Below, one piece after another: positions 15,861 to 25,526 of a stretch of DNA of 31,798 bases. The stretch's first letter is position 1. The number at the start of each line of letters is the position of its first letter. The translations under genes and the position numbers were made by a program. Source of the stretch: an uncultured Gemmatimonadota bacterium (GTDB taxonomy: Bacteria > Gemmatimonadota > Gemmatimonadetes > Gemmatimonadales > GWC2-71-9); the NCBI GenBank assembly GCA_937961295.1, contig CALGOK010000117.1, positions 1 through 31,798 of the forward strand. Reading direction: 5' to 3'. Under the pieces are notes generated by a model. That model was not told the DNA's origin. It did not search any database and saw only the letters and a list, made by a program, of their open reading frames with translations.

Positions 15861-15874
15861 GTTTCACGTGAAAC
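15861..15874. promoter_or_regulatory. parS: parS site, perfect core
   Basis: The sequence gtttcacgtgaaac is the exact, fully palindromic core of the bacterial parS consensus, followed by A as in the 16-bp form. It lies 25 bp from the first site, so ParB could bind both and also influence parA transcription. Confidence 0.95.
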
Positions 15875-15897
15875 ACTCGCCAGACAGATAGGTTTCG

Positions 15898-15915
15898 GTT
15901 ACAACTCGTTGTCAC
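15898..15915. promoter_or_regulatory. Palindrome upstream of parA, possible operator
   Basis: Centre acaac-tc-gttgt is a perfect inverted repeat extended by gt/ac at the outer ends with one interruption. It lies upstream of both parS sites relative to parA, where a promoter would be expected. No clear -35/-10 pair was found, so its role is a guess. Confidence 0.4.
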
Positions 15916-15926
15916 ATAACAGGATA

Positions 15927-15947
15927 CAAGAAGGGCCGGCCTTCTTG
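15927..15947 (-). terminator. Possible terminator of the NatAB-like operon
   Basis: An 8-bp stem (caagaagg/ccttcttg) with a 5-nt loop lies 40 bp after the permease stop on the minus strand. It is followed in that direction by tatcctgttatg, only moderately T-rich. It would separate the exporter operon from parAB. Confidence 0.5.
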
Positions 15948-15986
15948 GGCCGACCCCCCTCACCTCTCAGGTCTCCCCTCTCACTT

Positions 15987-17303
15987 CTACCCCGCTTTGA
16001 TCCACCGGAGCACCTCCCTCACCGTCGGCTTCTTGCCGTACATCAAGATCCCGGTCCGGTAGATCCGCCCGGCGAACCAGGCGACGGCCAGGACGCCGAC
16101 GACCATCCCGGTGAGCGACAGTGCCAGTTCACCGATCGGCACCGACGCCATCGACCAGCGCACCGGCATGACGATCGGCGCGAAGAAGGGGATGAACGAG
16201 AAGGTGACGCCGAGCCCGGCAGTCGGATCGTTGAGCACGGCGAACATCCCGAAGAACGCGAAGATGATCAGCATCATCACCGGGAAGAGGAACTGCTGCA
16301 TCTCCTGCACGGTGTTCACCATCGAACCCACCGCCGCGAACAGCGCGCCGTAGATCAGGAAGCCGAGCACGAAGTACAGCAGGAAGATCACGAGCAGGTC
16401 GGGCGGGAAGCTGGGCAGTGCCAGCGATGCGACGGCGTTGGGGTCGGCGCCGAACAACCCGGCGAGTTCGGCGCGACGCGACAGCGCGAGGTAGAGCACG
16501 CCACCCCAGATGCCGAGCTGCAGCAAGCCGGTGAGCCCCACGCCGACGATCTTGCCGAGCAGCATCTCGAACGGCGTGAGCGAGGAGGCGAGCACCTCCA
16601 TGATGCGCGAGTTCTTCTCCTCGATCACCGATGTCGCCGTTTGCTGTCCGTAGAAGAAGATGCCGAAGTACAGCAGGATTCCCATCGCATAGGCCAGGGC
16701 GAACGAAGCTCCCCCACTCTCGCCCGTGAGGCGACCGTCGGTCACCTTGCGGGTCTCGAGGTCGGCGGGCATCAGCGCGCGCCCGACAATGGCAGGATCG
16801 ACACCGGCGTTGCTGAGCCTGGTCTGCATCAGCACGCTCGAGAGCGCCCGTCGCAACTCCCCCACGCCTTCGAGGGAACCGGCATCACCACCCAGGTACG
16901 TGGCATCGCCGGCGTCGACCGTCGCGTCGGTGAGCACCAGCACGCCATCCAGGCCGGTCGGCATCTCGTCGCGCGCAAAGCCCGTCAGTGCCACCAGCGA
17001 GTCGCGCACCGCCTCCACCCTTCCCGCCGCGCCGACAACCGCGATGTCGTAGCGTGGCAGCTCCTCGCCGTCGCGGCTGAAGGTCTGCGCGCCGAGGCCG
17101 GCCTGCACCTGGGCGCCGATGCGCTGGCTCGTCCCGTCGACGATCGCGATCCGCTTGGTGCGTGCCGTGCCGGACATCAGCAGGGTCGGCACCACCATCA
17201 TCCCCACGATGAACACCGGCAGCAGGAAGGTGCCGATGAGGAACGCCTTGGTCCGCACCCGCTCCACCAGTTCGCGGCGGACGATCGCCCAGACCTTCTT
17301 CAT
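15987..17303 (-). CDS. ABC-2 type transporter permease (NatB-like)
   Basis: A 438-residue membrane protein of the ABC-2 type with the NatB-like layout: an N-terminal membrane segment (KAFLIGTFLLPVFIVGMMVVPTLL, about 18-41), a large extracytoplasmic domain (about 42-200), then a cluster of five or so membrane helices. The motif FFYGQQTATSVIEEKNSRIMEVLASSLTPFEMLLGKIVGVG (about 220-260) is characteristic. The ATG overlaps the ATPase stop (ATGA), and a full AGGAGGT lies six bases upstream. Relatives export sodium ions or other small substrates; the substrate here is unknown. Confidence 0.9.
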   Translation of the reverse strand: MKKVWAIVRRELVERVRTKAFLIGTFLLPVFIVGMMVVPTLLMSGTARTKRIAIVDGTSQRIGAQVQAGLGAQTFSRDGEELPRYDIAVVGAAGRVEAVRDSLVALTGFARDEMPTGLDGVLVLTDATVDAGDATYLGGDAGSLEGVGELRRALSSVLMQTRLSNAGVDPAIVGRALMPADLETRKVTDGRLTGESGGASFALAYAMGILLYFGIFFYGQQTATSVIEEKNSRIMEVLASSLTPFEMLLGKIVGVGLTGLLQLGIWGGVLYLALSRRAELAGLFGADPNAVASLALPSFPPDLLVIFLLYFVLGFLIYGALFAAVGSMVNTVQEMQQFLFPVMMLIIFAFFGMFAVLNDPTAGLGVTFSFIPFFAPIVMPVRWSMASVPIGELALSLTGMVVGVLAVAWFAGRIYRTGILMYGKKPTVREVLRWIKAG

Positions 17304-18256
17304 GCCGCCACCTCCTCGCTGCGCGCCGCGGTGGCGGCGTCGGCCCCGACCTTGGCGATGAAGATCGACTGCAGCGACGGCTCGACCACCTCGAGCCGCG
17401 TGAGCCCCACCCCCTCCCGCCCCGGCGCCGCGAGCAGTGCCTCCTCCTGCGCCCCGTCGGCCAGTTCCACCTCTGCGCTGGCGCCGTAGTCGTCGAGCTT
17501 GGCCACAATCGCACGATCCGCGAGCACCCGTGCCGCCCGGTCCTTGTCGTGCGAAAAGGTGAGGGCGACGTGCTTGCCGCCCGCCTCGCGCTTGATGTCG
17601 CCCACCGCGCCATCGACGATCTTCCGCCCCCGCGCAATGATCACGATCCGGTCGCACATCCGCTCGGCCTGCTCCATGATGTGGGTCGAGAAGAGCACCG
17701 TCTTGCCGCGCCTGGCGAGCTCGACCACCACGTCCTTCATCACCTGCGAGTTCACCGGGTCGAGGCCGCTGAACGGCTCGTCGAGGATCACCAGGTCGGG
17801 GTCGTGCAGCAGCGTCCCGGCGAACTGGGCCTTCTGCTGCATTCCCTTGGAAAGGTCCTCGATCTTCTTCTGCTTCCACTCGCCGAGGCCGAGGCGGTCG
17901 AGCCACTCGTTGGCGCGCTTGCGCGCCTCGCCGTGGGCGATCCCCTTGGTCTCGCCGAGGAAGACCAGCTGGTCGACGACCTTCATCTTCTTGTACAGGC
18001 CGCGCTCCTCGGGGAGGTAGCCGAGCCGGTCGGAGAGGGTGCGGGCACCATGCGGGGTGCCGAAGAGCTCGATCCGGCCCTCGTCGGCCAGGTAGATCTC
18101 CATGATCATCCGGATGGTGGTCGACTTGCCGGCACCGTTGGGGCCGAGGAGCCCGAAGATCCCCCCGACGGGGACCTCGAGCGACAAGTCGCGGACGGCG
18201 ACGTGACCGCTGAATCGCTTGGTCACGCCCTCAAGCAGGACGGCAGGGGCTGTCAT
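17300..18256 (-). CDS. ABC transporter ATP-binding protein (NatA-like)
   Basis: A 318-residue single-domain ATPase. It has Walker A GPNGAGKST near residue 38, the Q-loop region RLGYLPEERGLYKKM near 77, signature LSKGMQQKAQF near 134, Walker B LVILDEPFSGLDP near 155 and the switch His in FSTHIMEQ near 190. An accessory C-terminal domain of about 100 residues follows, as in NatA-type exporters. It begins a two-gene operon with the permease. The leader, 18257-18332, shows no clear promoter. Confidence 0.92.
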   Translation of the reverse strand: MTAPAVLLEGVTKRFSGHVAVRDLSLEVPVGGIFGLLGPNGAGKSTTIRMIMEIYLADEGRIELFGTPHGARTLSDRLGYLPEERGLYKKMKVVDQLVFLGETKGIAHGEARKRANEWLDRLGLGEWKQKKIEDLSKGMQQKAQFAGTLLHDPDLVILDEPFSGLDPVNSQVMKDVVVELARRGKTVLFSTHIMEQAERMCDRIVIIARGRKIVDGAVGDIKREAGGKHVALTFSHDKDRAARVLADRAIVAKLDDYGASAEVELADGAQEEALLAAPGREGVGLTRLEVVEPSLQSIFIAKVGADAATAARSEEVAA

Positions 18257-18332
18257 GGACGCGGGTCTCCGGGGTTGGGACGGAAGCCCTACAGACTAAC
18301 AGCGATGTGTGTTTCGCGACGTAACGAGGAAG

Positions 18333-18524
18333 GCGACAGCGCGAGGGGCGAAGGGCGAGAGCTTGGGGCGACACCGCGAGGGGCGAAGGGCGAGGGGCGG
18401 AAGGCCGCGGGGGTGCAAGTGATCGCCGTGGGCCATGCTGTGTAATAACTGAACCATTATTTACACCAGGATGGGCAACCTGTAGCGCCCTTCGCCCTTC
18501 GCCCTTCGCCCTTCGCATTGTCGC
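18333..18524. repeat. Heptad inverted repeat with GCGACA ends; left arm doubled
   Basis: Two left arms begin with gcgaca at 18333 and 18368 and continue as gcgaggggcgaagggcgag. The right arm (18485-18524) carries four CCCTTCG heptads and ends in tgtcgc. On the minus strand the right arm has four GGG runs separated by four bases, a canonical quadruplex-forming pattern. Between the arms lies an AT-rich island (18440-18467) with gtgtaa/ttacac ends, unusual in this GC-rich window. The element ends 2 bp from the stop codon of the 87-residue gene. Confidence 0.9.
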
Positions 18525-18526
18525 GC

Positions 18527-18790
18527 TTAGCCGAACCGCCTGACCCCGCCGAACTCATCTTCCGGCACCACCAGCATCCGGTGCTCCGGCGGCACCCCGA
18601 AACGGGCCAGCTTGGCCAGCCAGTCCGCCGGGTCGCCGGACTCGAGGACGGCGACGTCGCGCATGACCACCCCGCGCGCCTGGCGCTCGTGCCAGCGGCC
18701 AACGTACGTCCGACCGCTCTTGCCGCTCACCACGACCGTGATCCCGTGCAGCTCGTCACGGTCGTGGTGCTTGAGGATCCCGTCGCTCAC
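18527..18790 (-). CDS. Hypothetical 87-residue protein at the end of the SUF cluster
   Basis: The GTG start at 18790 overlaps the bacilliredoxin stop (GTGA). The 87-residue product has no signal or membrane segment. The central part GITVVVSGKSGRTYVGRWHE followed by GVVMRDVAVLESGD looks like a small beta-barrel (alternating hydrophobic strands with Gly turns). The C-terminal part, PADWLAKLARFGVPPEHRMLVVPEDEFGGV, is likely helix plus strand. I do not recognise a family. The coupling suggests a role alongside the thiol-redox protein or Fe-S assembly, but this rests only on position. Confidence 0.7.
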   Translation of the reverse strand: MSDGILKHHDRDELHGITVVVSGKSGRTYVGRWHERQARGVVMRDVAVLESGDPADWLAKLARFGVPPEHRMLVVPEDEFGGVRRFG

Positions 18791-19209
18791 CGGCAGTGCG
18801 CCTCGAACATCGCCAGCAGGCCCTGGGCGATCTGGTCGGGGCCGCGGCCCTCGATCTGGTGGCGATGCATGAACGCCACCACCTCGCCGTCCTTCATCAA
18901 CGCCACCGACGGGCTCGACGGCTGGTACTCGCCGAAGTACGACCGCGCGCGCGAGGTGGCATCGAGGTCCTGCCCGGCGAACACGGTGTAGAGCGCGTCG
19001 GGCTTCGCGGCGCCCTGCTCGAGCGCCATCATCAGCCCAGGCCGCGCCGCCCCGGCGGCACAACCGCACACCGAGTTGACGAAGACCAGGGCGGTTCCCT
19101 GCTGGTCACCCAGCGCGGCATCGACGTCCTCGACCGTCTTCAGTTCCTTCACGCCCAGGCGAGTGAGATCCTCGCGCATCGGGCGAACCATGAGTTCCGG
19201 GTAGGGCAT
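18787..19209 (-). CDS. BrxA/BrxB family bacilliredoxin
   Basis: This 140-residue protein has the full bacilliredoxin (YphP/YqiW) pattern: MPYPELMVRPMREDLT at the N-terminus, the CGC redox motif in FVNSVCGCAAGAARP near residue 53, VFAGQDLDATSRARSYFGEYQPSSPSVALMKDGEVVAFMHRHQIEGR, then a helical end. In Firmicutes such proteins remove bacillithiol from protein cysteines. GAGGGA precedes the ATG. Its position downstream of sufU, in the same direction, suggests thiol repair during Fe-S assembly stress; whether this organism makes bacillithiol is not shown here. Confidence 0.92.
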   Translation of the reverse strand: MPYPELMVRPMREDLTRLGVKELKTVEDVDAALGDQQGTALVFVNSVCGCAAGAARPGLMMALEQGAAKPDALYTVFAGQDLDATSRARSYFGEYQPSSPSVALMKDGEVVAFMHRHQIEGRGPDQIAQGLLAMFEAHCR

Positions 19210-19245
19210 GCTGTCCCTCAGATAGTGAAGTTCAATTCGAGTACC

Positions 19246-19324
19246 GCGACATCGCGAGGGGCGAGGCGCGAGGGGCGGTGCCAGTTCAGCCTTCGCTCCT
19301 CGCTCCTCGCCCCTCGCCTGTCGC
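19246..19324. repeat. Heptad inverted repeat with GCGACA ends, overlapping the sufU 3' end
   Basis: The left arm starts with gcgaca (19246-19251) and continues in GCGAGGG-type heptads to about 19278. The right arm (19290-19324) ends in tgtcgc (19319-19324). Arms match with a few substitutions. The right arm lies inside the sufU reading frame, encoding its last dozen residues. Confidence 0.9.
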
Positions 19325-19732
19325 GTCCTTCAACGCGTGCCACGCCATCGTCGCACACTTCACGCGCATCGGGTACGCGGCGAGGCCGGCGAACACCTTG
19401 AGCTTGCCGAGGCTCGCCTCATCGGCGCCCTTGCCGGTGAGCAACGCCTGGAACTGGTCGGCCAGTTCCCGCGCCTCGGCCACGCTCTTCCCCTTGATCG
19501 CCGTGGTGAGCATCGACGCCGACGCCTTCGACACCGCGCAGCCGCGCCCCTGGAATCCCACGTCGGTGATGCGTCCCTCGGCGTCGACGACGAGCTCGAG
19601 GTTCACCTCGTCGCCGCACAGCGGGTTGCGCGCCTCGACGTGATGGGTGGGCGCGTCGAGCTTGCGGAAGTTCCGCGGGCTCCGGTCGTGCTCGATGATG
19701 ACGCTCTGGTAGAGCTGGTCCATCGTGGCCAT
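19286..19732 (-). CDS. sufU: Fe-S scaffold / sulfur-transfer protein SufU
   Basis: A 148-residue SufU. Three zinc/sulfur-site cysteines are visible in NPLCGDEVNLEL, GRGCAVSKASASM and RVKCATMAWHAL. The extra segment between the second and third Cys, with LADQFQALLTGKGA, is typical of SufU rather than IscU. Its ATG shares one base with the sufS stop (TGATG). In known systems SufU accepts sulfur from SufS by zinc-ligand swapping and passes it to SufBCD. Oddly, the C-terminal tail GEGRGARSEG is encoded by the intergenic heptad repeat, so it is probably unstructured and dispensable. Confidence 0.95.
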   Translation of the reverse strand: MATMDQLYQSVIIEHDRSPRNFRKLDAPTHHVEARNPLCGDEVNLELVVDAEGRITDVGFQGRGCAVSKASASMLTTAIKGKSVAEARELADQFQALLTGKGADEASLGKLKVFAGLAAYPMRVKCATMAWHALKDATGEGRGARSEG

Positions 19733-20964
19733 CAGCGGAAGGTCTCCCGCACCCGGCGCAGCGAGGCGCCGAGCGCCTCGAGATCGGCCACGGTGTTGTA
19801 GGGGGCCAGCGAGGCGCGCACCGTGGCGTCGAGCCCCAGGCGGCGGTGCAGCGGCTGGGTGCAGTGATGCCCCGCGCGCACGCAGATGCCGTCCTGGTCG
19901 AGCAGCGACGCCACGTCGTGGGCGTGCGCGCCGTCGACCGTGAAGGTGAGGATCCCCACGTTGCGCGCCGGATCGCCGACGCGGTGCACGCCGTCGATGC
20001 CATCGAGGATCGCCTTCCCTGCCTCGAGGAGCTGTTCCTCGTGGGCCAGGATCGCGGCGCGGTCGAGCCCCTCGACCCAGCGGATCGCGGAGTCGAGTCC
20101 GATCACCGACGCGATGTCGGGGGTCCCCGCCTCGAACTTCTGCGGCACCGGGGCAAAGGTCGTCCGCTCGAACGACACCCGATCGATCATGTCGCCGCCG
20201 CCCTGCCAGGGCGGCATCGCCTCGAGCAGCGCCTTGCGGCCCCAGAGCACGCCGGCGCCGGTGGGCCCGAACAGCTTGTGGCCGCTGAAGCAGTAGAAGT
20301 CGACGCCCAGCGACGGGAGGTCGAGCGGCAGGTGCACCGCGCCCTGCGCGCCGTCGACCAGCACCGGCACGCCGTGGCGCCTGGCCATTGCGGCCAGCTC
20401 GGCGATCGGGTTGATGGTGCCCAGGGCGTTCGAGGCGTGGCACACGGCGAGGAGTCGCGGACCAGCCGCAAGCATCCGCTCGGCGGCCTCGAGGTCGATC
20501 TCGCCGGCGTCGGTGATCGGGATCGCCACGGTGCGGGCACCCGCCACCTGCCAGGCGACGATGTTGGCGTGGTGCTCCATCTCGGTGACCAGCACCGTGT
20601 CGCCTTCTCCGAGGGTCGGCCGCAGGTACGCCTGTGCGACGAGGTTGATCGCCTCGGTGGTGCCGCGGAGAAAGATCACCTCATCCGGCGAGACGCCGCC
20701 CAGGAACCGCGCCACCGTCTCGCGGGTGCCGTCGTAGGCCATGCTGGCCCGCTCCGACGCCTCGTACACGCCGCGATGGATGTTGGCGTAGCTGCCCTCG
20801 TAGTACTGGCGCATCGCCTCGAGCACTGCCCGCGGCTTCTGCGCGCTGGCGGCGGTGTCGAGGTAGACGATCGGCCGACCGCGCGAGGTGCCCGAGAGCA
20901 TCGGGAACTCGGCGCGCAGCGCGGCGACACGCGAGGGGCGAGGGGCGAGGGGCGTTTCGGTCAT
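19732..20964 (-). CDS. sufS: Cysteine desulfurase SufS
   Basis: A 410-residue type II cysteine desulfurase. It shows VYLDTAASAQKP near the N-terminus, NIHRGVYEAS, MEHHANIVAWQ, VLVDGAQGAVHLPLD, the PLP lysine in FSGHKLFGPTGAGVLWG, and the catalytic cysteine in RAGHHCTQPLH near the C-terminus. It supplies persulfide sulfur for Fe-S clusters. ATG at 20964 is used here; ATG at 20997 adds 11 residues and has GAGGGG upstream. Residues about 5-12 (PLAPRPSR) are encoded by the left arm of a heptad inverted repeat. Both possible starts lie in that repeat's loop, so initiation may be affected by the hairpin. Confidence 0.95.
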   Translation of the reverse strand: MTETPLAPRPSRVAALRAEFPMLSGTSRGRPIVYLDTAASAQKPRAVLEAMRQYYEGSYANIHRGVYEASERASMAYDGTRETVARFLGGVSPDEVIFLRGTTEAINLVAQAYLRPTLGEGDTVLVTEMEHHANIVAWQVAGARTVAIPITDAGEIDLEAAERMLAAGPRLLAVCHASNALGTINPIAELAAMARRHGVPVLVDGAQGAVHLPLDLPSLGVDFYCFSGHKLFGPTGAGVLWGRKALLEAMPPWQGGGDMIDRVSFERTTFAPVPQKFEAGTPDIASVIGLDSAIRWVEGLDRAAILAHEEQLLEAGKAILDGIDGVHRVGDPARNVGILTFTVDGAHAHDVASLLDQDGICVRAGHHCTQPLHRRLGLDATVRASLAPYNTVADLEALGASLRRVRETFR

Positions 20965-21034
20965 GGGGTTCACCACGACACGCGCCGGTCGCTGCATGCG
21001 GACCGCCCCTCGCCCCTCGCCCCTCGCCCGTCGC
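20924..21034. repeat. Heptad inverted repeat spanning the sufS start
   Basis: Perfect 24-bp arms at 20931-20954 and 21004-21027, each three GGGGCGA-type heptads, are flanked by gcgaca (20924-20929) and cgtcgc (21029-21034). The 49-nt loop contains both candidate sufS start codons. It lies between sufD and sufS and extends into sufS. Confidence 0.93.
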
Positions 21035-21037
21035 GCT

Positions 21038-22393
21038 TCATCGCGTCAGCTCATCCAGCCGCGCATGCACCACCTGCTCCAGCCGGTCGCGCACCGCGTC
21101 CTGGGTGATCTCCGCGAGCACTTCCGCCGCGAACGCCCAGATCAGCAGCTGCTCGGCCTGCTTGCCGCCGATGCCGCGGGTCTTGAGGTAGTAGCGCTGC
21201 ATCTCGTCGAGCTTGCCCACGGTGGCGCCGTGGGTGCACTTCACGTCGTCGGCGAAGATCTCCAGCTGCGGCTTGGTGTCCACCTTGGCGCGGTCGGAGA
21301 GCAGCAGGTTGCGGTTGGTCTGCTTGGCGTCGGTCTTCTGCGCGATCGGCTGCACGAACACCTTGCCGTTGAACACCGCGCGCGACTGGTCGGCCAGGAC
21401 GCCCTTATAGACCTCCCACGAGTTGCAGTTGGGATGGTCGTGGAAGATCGCCGAGTGGGTGTCGGCCAGCTGCTCGCCGCGGGTGAGGTAGAGCCCGTAG
21501 AGCAGCGTCTCGATGTTCTCGTCGCCGAGGCGCGCGTGCAGGTTGTGGCGCGCGAGGTGGCCGCCCATCGCCAACGCGAACGATCGGTAGTGCGAATCGC
21601 GCTGCTGGTCCACCTGCGTGAAGCCGATGTGCCACGCCGCCTCATTCTCGCGCTGCACCCGGATGTGCTCCACCCAGCTGTTGCGGCCCACGACCACCTC
21701 GGCCACGGTGTTGGTGGCGTGCCGGGCCTGGCCCAGCGACACGTAGCTCTCCACCAGCGCGGCGCGGGCGTTGTCGCCCACCACCACCAGCAGCCGCGGC
21801 GCCAGCAGCGCGTCGGCGGCGCGGTCGGTGGTCACGTGCACCAGCTGGACCGGGACGTCGAGCGACGCCGCGGACGGCACGTGCACAAAGAGGCCGTCGG
21901 TGAACGTCGCCGCGCTGAGCGCGGTGAACGGCGTCTGCATCGGGTCGGCGGTGCGGCCCAGGTGCGCCGCCACCTCGGGAACCTCCGCGGCGATCGCCTC
22001 GGCGAGGCCCATCACCCGCACGCCGGCGGGGAGGGTGCCCACCCGCGACAACGTCGCGTCGTAGCGACCGTCGACCAGCACGATGGTGGGCCACGCCGGA
22101 TCGAAGAGGTGCGGCGCGATCTCCGCGGCGGTGACCGTGGCCCCCGCTTGGGGAAGGGCCCAGTCGACCCGACCCATCGGGGTAACCGGGGTGAAGCGCC
22201 ACTCCTCGTCCTTGCTCCCCGGGATCCCGGTGGCCGCAAATCGCTCCGCACCGGCCTGGCGGAGGGCGGTGAGCCAGGAGGGGGCGGGCTGCCGCGCGGC
22301 CGTGGCGAGAAGGGCGGAGAACGGCAAGTCCGAGGCGGCGCTCCGCCCCCTCCCCTTCGCTTCGCTCAGGGTCGGGGTGACAGTCGCGTCCAT
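21038..22393 (-). CDS. sufD: Fe-S assembly protein SufD
   Basis: A 451-residue SufD, a right-handed beta-helix subunit of the SufBCD scaffold. Typical blocks are PGSKDEEWRFTPVTPM, SYVSLGQARHATNTVAEVVVG, DTHSAIFHDHPNC (conserved His-rich region), VYKGVLADQSRAVFNGKVFVQ, QTNRNLLLSDRAKVDTKPQLEIFADDVKCTHGATVGKLDEMQRYYLKTRGI. ATG at 22393 has GAGGGA close upstream; a GTG at 22408 would overlap the sufC stop (GTGA) and add five residues. The N-terminal stretch TPTLSEAKGRG is encoded by a repeat-like sequence (cttcgctcaggg on the plus strand), so this end too seems invaded by a repeat. Confidence 0.95.
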   Translation of the reverse strand: MDATVTPTLSEAKGRGRSAASDLPFSALLATAARQPAPSWLTALRQAGAERFAATGIPGSKDEEWRFTPVTPMGRVDWALPQAGATVTAAEIAPHLFDPAWPTIVLVDGRYDATLSRVGTLPAGVRVMGLAEAIAAEVPEVAAHLGRTADPMQTPFTALSAATFTDGLFVHVPSAASLDVPVQLVHVTTDRAADALLAPRLLVVVGDNARAALVESYVSLGQARHATNTVAEVVVGRNSWVEHIRVQRENEAAWHIGFTQVDQQRDSHYRSFALAMGGHLARHNLHARLGDENIETLLYGLYLTRGEQLADTHSAIFHDHPNCNSWEVYKGVLADQSRAVFNGKVFVQPIAQKTDAKQTNRNLLLSDRAKVDTKPQLEIFADDVKCTHGATVGKLDEMQRYYLKTRGIGGKQAEQLLIWAFAAEVLAEITQDAVRDRLEQVVHARLDELTR

Positions 22394-22404
22394 CGTTCCC
22401 TCGG

Positions 22405-23172
<768 letters not shown>

Positions 23173-23206
23173 GTTCTTCAGTCCCGTCGTAGTGTGTCCG
23201 TCTGTC

Positions 23207-23285
23207 GCGACAGTGCGAAGGGCGAGGAGCGAGGGGCGCTGCGGGCGGGGGTCCGCCCCTCGCCCTTCGCCCCTCGCGTTGTCGC
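23207..23285. repeat. Heptad inverted repeat with GCGACA ends between sufB and sufC
   Basis: It starts with gcgaca (23207-23212), itself the right half of a tgtcgcgaca palindrome, and ends with tgtcgc (23280-23285). Arms are gcgaagggcgaggagcgagg and its near complement around a short GC loop. It ends four bases from the sufB TAG stop. Confidence 0.92.
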
Positions 23286-23288
23286 CTG

Positions 23289-24722
<1,434 letters not shown>

Positions 24723-24737
24723 GTGGTCTCCTCAGGA

Positions 24738-24768
24738 GCGACAAGCGAGGGGCGAGGGGCGAGGAAGC
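24738..24768. repeat. Solitary heptad arm between sufR and sufB
   Basis: The sequence gcgaca (24738-24743) is followed by GCGAGGGGCGAGGGGCGAGG, the same left arm as in the complete elements. No matching right arm follows. It looks like a half element, either decayed or never completed. Confidence 0.8.
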
Positions 24769-24774
24769 GCCGCG

Positions 24775-25488
24775 TCATTGCGCGCTCTCCTTGCGCTCGC
24801 CCGGTCGCAGCTCGTCGCTCGCGTCCCGGATCTCGTACTTGCAGGTCCCGCAGCCGCCGGCGATGCGCGAGCGGCGTCCGACGGTCACGCCGAACGCCTC
24901 GCTCAGCACCCGCTCCTCGGCGGCGCACACCTCGGGAAACCGCTCGGCCACCAGGCGATGCGGACAGTGGTGCTCGGTCAGCACCCCCGCCTGACCCTCG
25001 CCCTCCCAGACCGCCAGGTATCCCTCTTCGCTCAGCAGCCGGGCCACCGCCTCGCCGCGCGCCTTCCCCGACAACCCCCGGGTCGCCGCCGCCAGCCGCT
25101 CACCCAGCGCGTCGTACTGCTGCTCCAGCAGCGCCACCGCCGCGTCGCGGCCCTCGGCCTCGACCACGTGCTCGAGCAGCTCCACCACCGTCCGGGCGTA
25201 CCGGTCAGGGAAGAGCCGATGGCCGAACTCGGTCAGGCGATAGGTGTGCGCCGGCGCACCAACCCCCTTGGGGGTCCGATCGTAGCCCACCACCCCTTCG
25301 GCCTCGAGCTCCTTGAGGTGGTGCCGCACCGCGTTGAGCGAGCACCCCAGCATCTCCCCCAGCTCGGCCGCCGTCGCCCCACCCTGCGTCTTCAGGTGTA
25401 GCAAAATGAGGCCACGCGGGCCCCGGTGACCCACCGGGGCGCCTTGGGCTGCGGGCTCCGCCAGGCGGAGAAACGACAAGGGCGCCAT
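24775..25488 (-). CDS. sufR: SufR-like Fe-S sensing transcriptional regulator
   Basis: A 237-residue regulator. The N-terminal winged helix (RGLILLHLKTQGGATAAELGEMLGCSLNAVRHHLKELEAEGVV, about 25-67) is followed by the wing YDRTPKGVGAPAHTYRLTEFGHRLFPDRY. The C-terminal domain carries four cysteines at 175, 188, 213 and 216 (C-x12-C-x24-C-x2-C) suited to bind a [4Fe-4S] cluster; the C-x12-C spacing is known from SufR proteins. It leads the suf operon and probably represses it when its cluster is intact. ATG 25488 lacks a ribosome site and lies 9 nt after the proposed -10 box; a GTG at 25431 is the alternative. Confidence 0.9.
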   Translation of the reverse strand: MAPLSFLRLAEPAAQGAPVGHRGPRGLILLHLKTQGGATAAELGEMLGCSLNAVRHHLKELEAEGVVGYDRTPKGVGAPAHTYRLTEFGHRLFPDRYARTVVELLEHVVEAEGRDAAVALLEQQYDALGERLAAATRGLSGKARGEAVARLLSEEGYLAVWEGEGQAGVLTEHHCPHRLVAERFPEVCAAEERVLSEAFGVTVGRRSRIAGGCGTCKYEIRDASDELRPGERKESAQ

Positions 25489-25497
25489 CGGGGCGAA

Positions 25498-25526
25498 AGC
25501 CTAAGCGAAATAGTCGGAATTGTCAA
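25498..25526 (-). promoter_or_regulatory. Promoter of the suf operon
   Basis: On the minus strand an exact -35 box TTGACA (25526-25521) is separated by 17 bp from TAGGCT (25503-25498) as the -10 box. The start codon of sufR follows only nine bases later, so the transcript may be nearly leaderless. Confidence 0.7.

Larger units (their letters stand above)
15754..15984. repeat. Degenerate heptad inverted pair (GTGAGNC type) around the parS region
   Basis: The left arm at 15754-15781 reads GTGAGAC, GTGAGTC, CTGAGCG, GTGAGGC. The right arm at 15957-15984 is its complement at 23 of 28 positions. The intervening 175 bp contain both parS sites, a palindrome and a hairpin. The right arm ends just before the stop of the ABC permease gene. 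It is the most degenerate member of the heptad group. Confidence 0.6.

Noticed and set aside
15909..17489. 526-codon plus-strand open frame opposite the ABC-2 permease
   Set aside because: It is low-complexity (His, Glu, Arg, Gln-rich) shadow coding opposite a well-supported permease with membrane segments and a perfect ribosome site.
18333..18524. Tandem GGGCGAR repeats as a CRISPR array
   Set aside because: Units are seven bases without spacers, arms are inverted, and no cas genes are present.
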